Assembly: GCF_036370855.1 (NCBI RefSeq)
Contig: NC_088100.1
Span: 106,684,387 to 106,748,386 of the forward strand
DNA length: 64,000 nt
DNA from: Dromaius novaehollandiae
Lineage: Eukaryota > Chordata > Aves > Casuariiformes > Dromaiidae
Direction: 5' to 3'
In this document: one piece after another, positions 1 through 11,600 of the stretch
Layout of the letters: each line of letters opens with the position of its first letter
Numbering within the stretch: position 1 is the stretch's first letter
Made by a program: the position numbers and the translations under genes
Notes under the pieces: model-generated
Told to the model about the DNA's origin: nothing
Seen by the model: the letters and a program-made list of their open reading frames with translations, nothing else
Databases searched by the model: none

Positions 1-690
1 GCCATAGGCTGAGGGACATTAGCCGAGATGATACAAATTCCCAAACACAGGTCCACTTGTAACTTATTGGCCAGAACGCAGCTTATTTCTTACAGTGTAT
101 TCTCTGTGATTTAGACACAATCAAAGGAAAAAAAACAGGCATAACTAATACCTCCTTCTTATTGATCATTACTAATAGAAATGTTATATGAGCAAGTAGA
201 GACTCAGACATGATAGGGCAGGAGAGAGGAATGCATGAGGCCCCCTCCACGACTGCAGCTCCTAGAGCCACAGCTCACTTTGGGGGAGCTGGGAGCCTCA
301 GCAGCCGTTGCTGGAGACCTCAGCCGACAGCAACCACCTCAGCTTGCAGCGCTAGGTAGGGCTCGTCTGGGATCTTCCTAACAGGGAGTCAGGACGTGTT
401 CAAGTCATGAAACCCAGACACAAGAATCGCAAAGCTCCCCTGAGCACGATCATACACACGTGTGTATCTCCACAGACAGTGGCATCCTTGCAGACACACA
501 CACACACACCTGAAAGATGCAGAACTGCATTGCAATCAGAGAAAGCAGAAGAGCTGTTTAGCAGAAACTAAACACTGAATCAGCAGGCATAAACTGGCAG
601 AGCTATGTAGTGATGCAACATTCGCAGTCTGCAAACACCACATCAGGTTGCAGCCAATACTCTTGTCTAGTACCCCGGAGTTACAAGCTC
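1..690. other. Spacer downstream of SLC30A10
   Basis: No coding region is recognised. There is a short CA dinucleotide run at about 494-509. The short open frame at 83-271 on the minus strand resembles no protein I know and is taken as chance. Confidence 0.5.
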
Positions 691-3600
691 AGTACAACAG
701 GTTCTTATTTAAAAATATACTTTATTTACAGCACATTCAAACTTCATTTTGAAAAAAAATATAACTGTACATAAAACTTTAAGGAATTTTTCCACTCATA
801 GTTAATAAAAACACAGTGATATTTACACTTCATTGATTCAGCAATCATGGAAATTATATTTTGGCACCTTATTTAAATCACACAACAAGCAGAAAAACCT
901 GGAGGAAACTTAAGCAACATAACTCCATAAACGTAACAACTTTATACAGTGACGTCCTCATATCAAGGTATCACAGTTCAAATAAAGTATTTACCATTGA
1001 AAGTGCTACCACTGTACAGCAGAGTAAGTAGTGGAATCTGTAGAAATCTTCATAGTACTTTGATTATCTTTTCTGAAAAGATTTTACCCACATTCCAATT
1101 AGTGTTCCAAATTTTCCCCACAGGTGTTAACTAAATGAACTCCAATTTCATTATACCTTCTCAGGTTTAGAAACCAACTTTCTTTGAAAGCTGGTTCAGG
1201 TGGAACGCCCACAAGAACTCCAGTGATGCATACCAGGCTGACCACTTAGCGCTTCTGCGCAGTCCAAAGGACATAAAACAGCCCTCGAGGTAGCTCACAT
1301 CAGGCCAGGCTATTCACCACCTTGCGCAGTGAATTTCACCTCAGGGAAAATATAGGTGCCAACACGTCACCTTCAAGGTTCAGAATAAAAGGTAACTTTC
1401 AGGAAGGTGAACATTATAATTGAGTGAGAGAGTGAAGAAACAAGAAAAAACAAAACAAAAAATGGAGAGCAGGTAGAAGTAAACATGGTCAAAAATTAGT
1501 TTGCAATGGTAAAGTGTATCACTGAGCAAGACCAAAAAGCAGATTAATTTGAATAAAATGGAGTGCAAAAATTAAACCAGTGCATAAAAGAGGTATTTGT
1601 AAACTGTAGTATACGTACATCACCACCACCAGGAGCTAGCAAAACCTTACTGTCTTTATCGAAAAGACAAAGAACGAAAAATACTAAAAGGAAAAATGGT
1701 TGCATCACAAGTCAAAATAAGTATCTGAAAAAGAATATAAGGAAAAGGAAGTCAACTGAAAACTTGGTAAAGCAAAGGAAACTGCTATAAATATCATAAG
1801 AAGAAAGAAGAGCAAAGGCAAGATCTGCATTAACAGAGATACAGAAGAATGAAAAATTAAAAGTCAAATGGGTATGTTTGGTCAAAGGATAACATATGAA
1901 AAGGCAACAAAAAAGGCCCGCAACTGATGAAGGCCAGGAAACTGCTTTCGCAAACAATGTCAGGTTAATCTATCGCAGCCACTACTCTTGGTCCAAACAC
2001 TATCTTCCTTGGCCAGCAAACGTGTCATGCTCATATGACTTGGTCACATGTGTGACTGGTTATGGATCAGAGGGCCACACAAACTGAACAATTGTTTAAA
2101 AGTCACCTGCGTTTTAAGCAGAATTCCTTTACTACGGACAACAGTGATGGCCATAAAGGGGGAATACTGCAAGAGAAAGTGAACGCCATCACGGTGCAAG
2201 TGGAAAGGAAATGCTGAAGAAGAGAACAGGGTGGCACAAGCAACTGCAGTAATCAGAAATTTTACATTATTGAAATGAGGGGGAAAAAGCAATGAGGTTA
2301 AAGAGGCCAAAAAAAGAATTTAGCAAAATGTAATATGCTACAGAACTGAATCCAGAACAAGTGCCCTAGATTAGGGCGAATACTGAAATATATTTTGAAA
2401 TGAGGTAAACGTACTTCAAGAGAATGAGAAAAAAATATGCCAAGAACTTAAGGGAAATAAGCCAATAAAAAGTACATGCTGACTGCAATGATATCTTCTA
2501 CAAAAGTATCAAAGCACCATCCAGTAGAGCCTAGTTTTGACACATTTAAAACCAGAGGAGAAAAAAAAATTGTTGTAGGATCCAAACGAAGACAAAGATA
2601 CTGGGACAGGGACCTTTGTGGGATACCCCAAAAGTCTCTCCACAGAAAAAGCACGGTTCACCTACTCAGTAACACTGTTCTGTTGGTTTTGTTTGCTTAA
2701 GTAATTTGAACGGATTTGATGCAATAAAACAAAATTTGAATATACTTGTTTTCTAGACCTGAAGATTTCTATAACCCCTGGTATTTTCCTATTTATTCAC
2801 AGGCTACAGTACATTCAGTACATAATTACAGTACATTTGACCAGACAGGCAAAAAAGTTTAAGAATGTTACTTCATTGTATATTCAGGTTACAACACTTT
2901 TAAAGACTTAAGAAATAGATAACCACTGTTTTAACAAGTATTAGAAGAATAAAGAAAAAGACAGTCCATTTTATCAAATACCTCAACATTAAACACCTCT
3001 AATTCCAGAGTAAAACAATACTGCTATTACATCTTTCAACAATTTAATACAGAAAAAAAGGCTACCTGATTTAAGACACAAATGCATGAGCATGAAAGAG
3101 TGCTTTTTATTAAAAGGATATCTGGGAGCTGAGCAGGAGGTGAGTTCACCCATAGACTTTGTTATTATTTTGAGAGCCTTCTCTTCTGGTTCTCAAAGGA
3201 GGGGGGGGAGAAGCACACAACCCTATAAATATATTATATAGATCTAAAACCCTACATTTAAACATCATCATAGCTGAAAATAAAAAAGACAGAAAAACAG
3301 AACATAAGCAAAGGCTGTCTTACCTCATGCCATACACTTTTAAATGGCAGAGTAATTCTTGTGTTTCCTGATTTACATTAATTTGTTCAACTGTGAAGCA
3401 AAATCCTGCTGCTTTCACCTCTACTGCTGCCAACAGGGTCAAAGAGACTGCAGGATCAAGCTATTAGTGCTATTAACATATAGTTTAACATATTTAATAC
3501 AAACCTACCATGGAAGGTTATAAAAATATATTCATTTACTCAAGAATCTGCTCAAAAGGGGTAAATACAAATCTAGAAATGTGCTATTTAGATTGCAATC

Positions 3601-5210
3601 ATTCCTTCAGTAAATATCATTTACCAAGCAGCAAAACATCCTGCTGTGTCTTTTAATATTCATTGACTTAATGTAATCATCCTTATTAATAAGGAGTTGG
3701 CTACTTTCAAGCTAGCCTTACAAGAAAGTCCTGGTATTTTCCCAGCCCAGGCAGGAAATCTCTTTGCCCTTTCTGCTAAGGTGCCATTGAGGTAAAGAAC
3801 ACCACTATTTTATAAAGGTGTCCTTGCAAACAAATAAATAGCTTGTCCAGGCTAGGTGCAGCACTGAAAGGCTGCTTTTGATAGCAAAACTCATTTGAAA
3901 GCTTCTGGATCGGATCTGCCTAGCCAGGTGAGGCCATGTGCTTTGCTCGGTGAGGATCTGGTGGTGACAGGGCATGTCGTGTTGTTTTCCTTAAAGCACC
4001 CTAGCATGTCCTCAAGAAGTATAAGTAGCAAAAAGATAATGGAAATGCTTCACTAAATACATCCCTTGGTGGGGAGAGGGGGGCTTGAATGTTTAAAATC
4101 AATCTACAAGAGGGAATCTAGATTAAAACAGGAAAAATTCCCCATACTCTAAACAGCTCCCTTTAAGTGGTAACACTGCATATAAAATTTTAAAGGGACT
4201 TTCTTAATTAATGCAATATTAAATTGTGTCTTAATGGCAAAATGGAGTTGCAGAATTTTAACTATTCCTGATAGCTACATTAGCTTATTTATTCAGTATG
4301 AATAATGACAGACACTCAGTGTTAAAGATTCATTATCATGTGGAATGATTGCAGTATTATGACTGTAGCGATTATAACGTCTGTTGTCAAGAAAAAAAAA
4401 AAGAAAAGGAGTTGTATAATCACAACAGTGAACAAAAAAAGTTGATGACTGCCCGCATTTTCATTTACTAGAATCAGCAGAGACAATATTAGCTAGTAAG
4501 TACCCTTTAGCTTTCATAAGAGGAAGTATATTCGTTAGCACACTTATCTGTAATTAAGCTAAGACTCCAGTATTATTAGTAGAGAAGTAGGATCAGCTTC
4601 TGCTCTGACCCTAAATACAGAAGTCAATCAAGAAAATAATGCAAGCCAAACTTTCCTGAGTGCTTCCTCTCCCTATTAGACACTCTTAACTTCATTCACA
4701 AACTCACAGTACAGAAGCACAAGAGTTACTGTTAAAAATGAACTCCTGTTTATGCAAAATGGGCTTTAAGGATCAGTAAAACATCTCTACTGAAGTCCTT
4801 TATAAATATACAGTACTTCAGTCCAGTACTCACTACACTCACTTGCTATAGGGCTTTCAGGACACAGCCCACTTCAGTAGAAAAGCCAGAGTTCAATTTG
4901 CAGTGCCACTGGCCATAAACTGCAAGCATCAGTGTAGGCTGCAGTACACCCGGTTTGCCCTAATAATAGAAGTGCACGCATAGTTTGATAAGGAACTGTG
5001 TTAGGCTGTATCAGAAAACTCTTAGACGAGCACAAGACTCATCATGAAAATATTAATTCTTATTTCAGATGCAAGCTTTTTAAGTGTATTTTGGTTTACA
5101 GCTAAAGTACAGATTTCTCTTTGCCACACCAACTTAGCTACAACCTGTGATGGCCCGCTTTTCGGCCAGGATACTTTTGTTCTAAGGAAAGATTACGCAG
5201 AGTGAACTGC
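691..5210 (-). other. SLC30A10: Probable long 3' UTR of SLC30A10
   Basis: The sequence is AT-rich, with no recognisable coding. Minus-strand AATAAA signals (TTTATT on the plus strand) occur at 4288-4293, about 3104-3109, 2792-2797 and 721-726. The most distal one is followed within 30 bases by a plausible cleavage zone near 690-700. Which sites are used cannot be told from sequence. The region could also end much earlier, leaving plain intergenic DNA. Confidence 0.4.
721..726 (-). terminator. Candidate distal polyadenylation signal of SLC30A10
   Basis: AATAAA on the minus strand, the furthest downstream of the in-order signals after the SLC30A10 stop. Use is inferred, and nearer signals could be used instead. 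Confidence 0.3.
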
Positions 5211-5686
5211 TTAAAATCGCGTACTGCTCAACCGCGATTTGTCATCAGACATTGTACAATTTTTCTTGTTTTTAATAGTATCCTCTGTCAGTGGGTACTC
5301 AATAGGGATTTCAATATCATTTTTGCTTGAGCCATTGTCTTTACGCACTGCAGAAAGGCCACTCTCATTTTTCTCGACATAGCCATTAGTTTGGGGGAGT
5401 GATGCCTCCTGCTGACTGCAGCAGAGCTGAGAGTCACACTCTTTTGAGATGCAGGGCGAGCTGCACAGGAGCTGGGAGGTCTTGTGGTCAAGGTACTCCG
5501 GTTGGATGGTCACAGAATGGATCCCTGCTTCATGGAAAACCTTCCGTATTTTATAAGCAGCATCTTGGTAAACAGTAGGGGTTTGGCACTTGACATGAAG
5601 AGTAGCAATATTCTTCCCACCTGCAAGCTCCCAGACGTGCACCTCATGGAGGTTGCTAACCCCTGGCACATGAGCTAGTCTGTCAG
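5211..5686 (-). CDS. SLC30A10: SLC30A10 coding exon 4: cytosolic C-terminal domain and stop
   Basis: This 476-nt terminal coding exon has acceptor TTTTCCAG. It encodes the CDF C-terminal domain (VSNLHEVHVWELAGG; IHSVTIQPEYLDH). A Cys-rich segment follows (LLCSSPCISKECDSQLCC), then a polar tail ending SRLSSTRF before the stop. The Cys-rich segment matches human ZnT10 in position. Confidence 0.93.
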
Positions 5687-8600
5687 CTGGAAAACATAAG
5701 AGAAAGTTATTAGAGGCTTTGGTGCATGGGCTGGTGACCAGCTGTCTCACTCTTATGAAGACGCTTATCTGAAAGCAGCAGTCTCTTTTCTAAAAGAGCT
5801 GCACTTTATCAATATCTCCGTTGCCAGCTGACTTCAGTTCAGACTCGCAGCGACCATGTGAGCAGGGCCTTCTGCGCCTGTGGCTTCATACGCTCTCGTT
5901 GACTCCCTAGCAGCAATTAATCAGCACTTTGTGGAAGATCGATTCAACGTGAGACTACCATTTCCTCGGCCGAGGCCTGCATCCTCTGGTGTGTTTAGTC
6001 CTGAGCACGACGGGCTTCCAGAAATAGACAGTGTTACACGGTAACTAGCCAACGTGTTAGCCAACAACGCCAGAAAGCTTGGCATCGTTCACGCTGGATA
6101 ATTAACTGATCTTAATTGGAATTTCTAAGGTGTTTTGGAAGTCTTTAGAAGGAAGCACTGCAGGGTTGGGAAATACTAAAATTCAATGTTGTTTCTCTCA
6201 CAAGCACCCCACACAAAGCATTAGCAGTTCAAGACCTGCTATTTTTTGCATATTGCTGGAGTACCACATTCTCAAAATGCACGCTTTAACTAATCCAGAG
6301 AGATTTGAGTCATGTTGCTAGGACACAGGCATGTGACTATTGCTCATGGTTCTTGAGAATTTAGAGCTGTTATGAGCACCTAATCCAAACATATCATTCC
6401 AGAAACAACATATGCATCGCAGTATATCATTAAAATTAATAGCATTTCAACAACAAATTTGACTTACTCAGTAGTTGCATATTAACACCTTTGGGAACCA
6501 TCTGCAATAAAATAACCGAGGTCTCTTTGATAAGCGGGAATGCAGAAGACAAAATGATGAACACCATAATTATTGTCAGGCTTGGATCGATATAGCACTG
6601 CCAGTTACATGGCGCATCAGCACTCAGAGGAAGTAAATGAAAGATTGTAGCTGTAACTACCACAACCACAGATCCAAGTGCATCTCCCATAACATGCAAA
6701 AGAACACCTAAAAACAAATGACACAACAAAGCCTTATATTAGTATTTTTTTGTGGGGGGGTACAGTTTATAAGAAAATGTTATATTTTTCAAATCTATTT
6801 TACTTTACATGAAAGTTATGTATTTCAGATGCTAGTACTACAAGCAAAGTTTTCAACAACAGCTTTCAGAACACAACAGAGAGGAAAATATTGACTCTGA
6901 GCCACAGCTGTGTAAGTGCGATGCGTTATTAAGCATTGAGGGTATGCTAGCAACTGTGGTGCAACTGCAACACCATGGCAACGTAAAAGGTGCTTGCTTA
7001 AATGTCTGCCAATTATTAAGAAATCTGGCACATTTAAATGGCATTCTCAATTAAAAATTGACGATTAAATCTACCAGTTCTATCCTGGAAGCTAAGAGAG
7101 CCACAAACCACCACTAAAAAGTAATAATTGCTCGTCTCTCAGCTTCTGTGACTTTTTTGAAATCTGAAAAATTACCTAAGGTAAGCCAAGGAGCCCTCGG
7201 TCTTATGGTTCCAAATGCCTCAAATTCTGATTTTTAGATTAAGTTTGATTTCTTATCAAATTAATCTTTGCCCCACCAATGCCACTAGCCTTCAGACTCA
7301 AAGAAGTTCTGAGTCTGGTCTGAATTTTTTTTATGTGCCTGTGCTACTCTAAGTGGAGAGGAACACTGCATACAACTTTTTACATCTGTACATATGTCTT
7401 CACATTCAAGGTAACAAAAAGAGACAAGAGAGGGCCTTGGTAATAACATATTTTTAGTCCCACTTTGAAGTATAACGACCAAGCAATGTTCTTGCTACCC
7501 TGTTACAATAATTGGAGACCCTTCATTGTTTTTTCACTATTTCAAATAGTCTTTCCTCTTCTTGTCATTACTAGAAAGCACTCCAGTTTTGTCAGCCTTT
7601 ACTATTCACACCCAGATTTCACTTCAGCCCATGCTTAATTTGTATTATCTCTAAATGTATAAAGTTAACTCCTTTGTCAACATTTTTCTTTTCATTTCGA
7701 GTACATGAGAGACTAAAATTGGCCACTTCTCCTTAACATCCCTGTAACAGCACTTTTGAAGGCTTCACTCCAATTTAATCCCTTCCTCTGGGCTAGAAAA
7801 GACACAGATGGCTCCCCCTGAAATGCATTAACAGCTCAGCTGAGCGAGCTTCAACCCTTCAGTGATGCTAGACACTGAATTTCTTCAGGCCCAGAGCCCT
7901 CCCTGCCTTTGCTGCTGGTCCTTGCCAGCTCGGTGCCTGAACACCTCTGTGCGCAAAATGAAAGCGATAATCATTAAGAGTTCCTTGGTTCATTTGAGGA
8001 AGATAAGAAAGTACAAACTTTCAATGAATCCAGCTCTTTCTGCTAGAGTCAAGAGTATTCTGTCTGACTGGCAAACTCCCATATAGTTTGCCTGTTGCAA
8101 CACTGTTGCGGTATTTCTTTTTTTTTTATAGGTAATCTGGATTTCTTGTTAACCCTGACAAGAGGGATAGACAAGACAATTTCTAAGGTAACTGATTAAA
8201 AGAGCTTAACTTAAAAAGAGTAAGAAAATGTTTCATAACTTTTTTTGATTAAAAAAAGTTACAAATATGTAGGAATTGTGATAAACTATGAATTGAGAAG
8301 ACAGAATTTGGGAAACGCTTATTTAATTGACATGCAAAATTAACCTGGTTAGTATGTGTGTCTTAATTATGCCTCACATAATGAGGGCCCAGAGGGAAGT
8401 GAACTCATTTCCCTACAGACCCCGAGGAGCTGTGGTTATAAAATAGAACTGAAAATGCCTTTTTATTAAATAAAGTCACTATGATAATACCATAGATAAC
8501 CCATAGACATAGCTTGTGTTTGAACTAACAAAGTGAAAATATATTTTTACAAAAATATTTAATTTTGATAAATGCCAGTTAGTCTAAGGCTACTATTCTG

Positions 8601-10769
8601 CATATGCTCATGAAATAAAAAGGAATAATTTTACAGTATAATAATTAGTGCAGCTAGGCAGAATGTCTGAATTTCTGTTCCTATCATGTTAAAATCAAGG
8701 AAGAATTATCTCTATCAATCCATTTTGTCCAGCCTCATTTTCCAGGAAGAAACTAATTCTATAATGTATATCATTTTTTACAAGATGATTATGAAGTTTT
8801 AAGTATGGATATATAACTAACTTCCAGCAGCAGAAGATAAAACATAGATTTTGAATCAGGCAGAATTTTAGAGATTTATCTGTAACACTGGCCAAAGCAG
8901 GAAGGAATATTAGTAAGGACAATAAGAATAGATAGATCTTACAAAGACAATATAATTTAAATAGTGCTTGAAGAAAAGTTCTCTTTTTAAAATAGAAGAG
9001 GACAGGTATCTTAAAATAACTGACACAAAACTCCTTATCCTTCAGACATTTTTGCTAGTTTCCCAACATTACTATGCCCAAGCACTGCCATCTAGGCAAG
9101 TAAGCCTTTCTTTAAAATACACTCATTGTTTGGTTTTCTCCTTCTCTTCTCCACCCCTGAAGATGACAGATTGCTTGTCCTGCTCCAATACAGTTGCCTG
9201 AACTCTGACATAAAATCCTCTGATAGCGGTTTCTAGATATTCAGGCATGTGTCATTGTTGTAGGATGCAGTTCAATTTGCAACGTGTCTTCTCCTCCCCT
9301 GCACACGCATATCTGCATAACACTGAAAAGACTTTTGAAAAGTCTTTATATATACATTAAAAACAGGTGCCTGACTGCCACATCCACCTAATGTGATGCC
9401 ACCTACATAACTTACTTTGGAGGAATATCACATGTCCATAAGAGTGTCTATAAGAAACCTGAAACTACTGTTCTTATTACAGCTTTGTAATGGTCCTTTC
9501 GCTGAAGAATGAAGTTACTGTTCAATATACTCAAAGATACCCAGTTCTGGTCCTGTTTGGAACACACATGTATATATGTATGCCTACACACATATACAGA
9601 TATTCTGTTTAATTTATTCCTAAAAGTAGCCTTCCTGTTTGCCTCAGTAGCTACCCAGAGATCTGCTGAATCCTGTGCTGTAAAAGGGCTGACTCTGCAC
9701 ACGCTCAGGGAGTGGTTCACAGTTCAAGGACCTGGAAAGCCACTGTGCTAGGGTTTCAGTTTCAGCACTTGTTCCTCGTGTTGACTACAATTACAGTGTT
9801 AACCCTGGGATTTAAAGAAACTCTGATTTCTGCCTAAAAGCACGTAAAAGTTGAAAACTGTGTGACTACTAAAGCTGTGATACCCAAAGAGGTGTCTCAA
9901 AGACAGGTGCTTTATCTCCCTATAAAGCCTGTAGTGACTGCAACCTAGTGCAAGAGGCTTTGCATCCTTTCCAAAAGGTTCACCTGCAACTTTTTGAAAA
10001 GGATTAAAATCAAAGCATGAACACATGTAAAGAACCAAATCAGCACATGGTTTACATCAGCATCACCCTATTTTGTTATTCATATCCATGCAACTTCACA
10101 CAACCAACACCTTTATGTTAAAGACAACCAGGCCCAAATACATAGAAAATTCCTGTACTTTTGCTCTGGTATTTGCTGACATTTGAAAAAAATAACGTGA
10201 AGGGGAAACCAGAAGATGTTTACATCTAATATAATATTAGCCTTATGATCCCATCACTGTACCTCTGATGTTCAAGGCTTCGGATTTTTTCTCTGTTTTC
10301 CTCTCAGACCTCTCCTCAGGCCTCTTTTGGTCATTTGGTGAATCACCTGCATTCAAAGAAGAAACGCTGTGTTGTGTATAAGTTCTACAAACAGAAAAAA
10401 CATCGACCTTCTCAAAACCAACGAATTTGAACGAATAAGGAAAAATAAAAAGACAGAAACACACTCACGCTCACACACACACAGGGACAAAGCCACGTTC
10501 CAATGGCTTTTGGGGCGCACACACCCCCCCTCACACCCCCCAGCCGGGACGCGGTGCAAAGCCCGGGGGAGGCGGCGGCGGGTTTGGGGGTCGGAAACGG
10601 CCCCTTCGTGGCAGAGGCTGGGCAGGGCGGTGGCGCCGGGGCAAGCAGCAGCAGCAGCAGCAGCAGCAGGGAGGGGAGCGGGCCGGGGCGAGGCGAGGCT
10701 GCAGCCGAAGGGCACCTGCTGCGCCGGCGGCGGGGGGCTCGGCGGCGGCGGCGGCGGCGGGGGGGGGCT

Positions 10770-10808
<39 letters not shown>

Positions 10809-11265
10809 GCCCGGGCCCGGGGGGCGGCGGGGGACGGCGGCGGCAGCAGGCGGCCCAGTCCTGGAAGACGAGGAGCCCCACGAGGTTGACGGCTAGGCCG
10901 AGGGCGCCGACGATGAGCACCAGCTCGGCGTCGTCGATGCGCTCGGGGCGGGCGAGGCGCAGCACGGCCTCCACGAAGATGGTGAAGCAGAGGGCGGTGA
11001 GGAAGACGGCGTTGCTGAGCGCCCCCACCGCCTCGGCGCGGCTGTAGCCGTAGGTGGCGCGGGGCCCGCGGCGGCTGCGGCGGGCGATGCGCCCCGTGGA
11101 GAGGCCCACGCAGAGCGAGATGAGGTCCGAGAGCATGTTGAAGGAGTCGGACACCAGCGCGATGGAGTTGCCCAGGTAGCCCGACACCAGCTCGGCCACG
11201 AAGAAGCCGACGGTGAGCACCAGCATGAAGATGAGCCGGCACGTCTTCCCCGAGTACCGCCCCAT
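5211..11265 (-). CDS. SLC30A10: SLC30A10, zinc/manganese transporter 10 (CDF family), four coding exons
   Basis: Joined coding exons on the minus strand are 11265-10716, 10346-10263, 6707-6468 and 5686-5211. They total 1350 nt, or 449 aa plus stop; human is 485 aa. All three junctions are phase 1 with GT-AG ends. In mammals this is a plasma-membrane exporter that removes Mn2+ from cells, mainly in liver, brain and intestine. Exon 1 holds TM1-TM4 and starts MGRYSG. Exon 3 holds TM5-TM6. Exon 4 holds the cytosolic CDF C-terminal domain (HEVHVWEL) and a Cys-rich tail. TM2 carries Asn43 and Asp47, the ZnT10-type site, where ZnT1 has His43. TM5 carries His216 and Asp220 (HVMGD). The loop between TM4 and TM5 is a Pro/Ala low-complexity tract rather than a His-rich loop. 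The gene lies downstream of EPRS1 on the same strand, as in human. Identification is firm; the exon 1 donor is the least certain boundary. Confidence 0.93.
5687..6467 (-). other. SLC30A10 intron 3
   Basis: A 781-nt GT-AG intron with no coding or repeat structure that I recognise. Confidence 0.85.
6468..6707 (-). CDS. SLC30A10: SLC30A10 coding exon 3: TM5-TM6
   Basis: This 240-nt, phase 1 to phase 1 exon begins GVLLHVMGDALGSV. It contains the TM5 His-x-x-x-Asp metal site, the conserved PCNWQCYIDPSL loop, and TM6 ending PLIKETSVILLQMVPKGVN. The acceptor is TTTTTAG and the donor is GTAAGT. Confidence 0.93.
6708..10262 (-). other. SLC30A10 intron 2
   Basis: A GT-AG intron of about 3.6 kb, AT-rich with scattered short homopolymers. 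No exon-like conserved frame or recognised mobile element was seen. Confidence 0.8.
10263..10346 (-). CDS. SLC30A10: SLC30A10 coding exon 2: charged part of the TM4-TM5 loop
   Basis: This 84-nt exon encodes a Lys/Glu-rich stretch that ends KKSEALNIR, which matches the residues before TM5 in human ZnT10. The acceptor is TTTGAATGCAG and the donor is GTACAG. Both ends are phase 1, so either first exon (1a, or the distant 1b) can join in frame. Confidence 0.88.
10347..10715 (-). other. SLC30A10 intron 1, short, GC-rich at its 5' end
   Basis: A 369-nt intron. Its 5' part is the GC-rich tail of the CpG island and includes a pure CAG/CTG run near 10646-10669. Its 3' part is AT-rich with a CA/GT-rich stretch near 10461-10482. 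A second consensus donor (GTGAGT) lies with its GT at 10468-10467, but using it would place the in-frame stop at 10531 inside the exon. Confidence 0.7.
10716..11265 (-). CDS. SLC30A10: SLC30A10 coding exon 1 (exon 1a): TM1-TM4
   Basis: The ATG at 11265 sits in a GC-rich leader (GCGATGG), and the product begins MGRYSGKTCR. About 140 residues match ZnT10 closely, including SDSFNMLSD in TM2 and YGYSRAEAVGALSNAVF in TM3. After FQDWAACC the frame enters Pro/Ala repeats. I place the donor at GCAGCAG followed by GTGCCC, last exon base 10716. The 550-nt exon then ends in phase 1, and joining exon 2 restores a Gly-Asp-Ser junction like that of human ZnT10. Without splicing the frame runs to a stop at 10531. 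Confidence 0.88.
10739..10850 (-). repeat. GCC trinucleotide repeat coding Ala/Pro tract in SLC30A10 exon 1
   Basis: Nearly pure GGC/GCC repeats on both sides of a G-run. In the SLC30A10 frame they read as about 12 alanines, then EPPP, then about 6 alanines, flanked by Pro-rich sequence. They lie in the cytosolic loop between TM4 and TM5. Such tracts vary in length and are prone to sequencing or assembly error. Confidence 0.85.
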
Positions 11266-11600
11266 CGCGGCGCACGGGCTCTGCCGCTAGCGCCGGCGCA
11301 TGCCGAGGCCGCTGCCGCCGCCGCCGCCGCCCGGCTCCGCCGCCGCGCAGCCACCGAGCGCCGCCCGCCCCCGCCCTTAACGCCGCCGCCGCCGCCTGGC
11401 TCCGCCCGCGGCCCGGCCCCGGCCCGGCGCGGCCGCCCCTGCCCGCCCCGCGCGGCCCGGCCCGGCCCGGCGCGGCGGTGAGGGCCGCGGGGCCGCAGGC
11501 GAGAGCAGGGGCCCGCGCAGGGAGGGCAAAAGCGGGCGCGCCCGCCTGACCGTGCCCCTCCCGCAAAGACACGGAGCTCTGGGCAAAGGCAGCATGTTGG

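Larger units (their letters stand above)
10530..11600 (-). promoter_or_regulatory. SLC30A10: CpG island / promoter region of SLC30A10 exon 1a
   Basis: Very high G+C with dense CpG runs through coding exon 1 and the 300 bases upstream. It includes many GC-box-like CCGCCC and CCCGCCCC motifs at 11280-11480. I see no TATA box in the expected place. This is the usual form of a broadly active vertebrate promoter. The transcription start is not defined by sequence alone. Confidence 0.7.

Noticed and set aside
10463-10470. Strong GTGAGT donor in SLC30A10 intron 1
   Set aside because: Using it would keep the in-frame stop at 10531 in the exon and truncate the protein before TM5. The donor after 10716 restores frame and homology.
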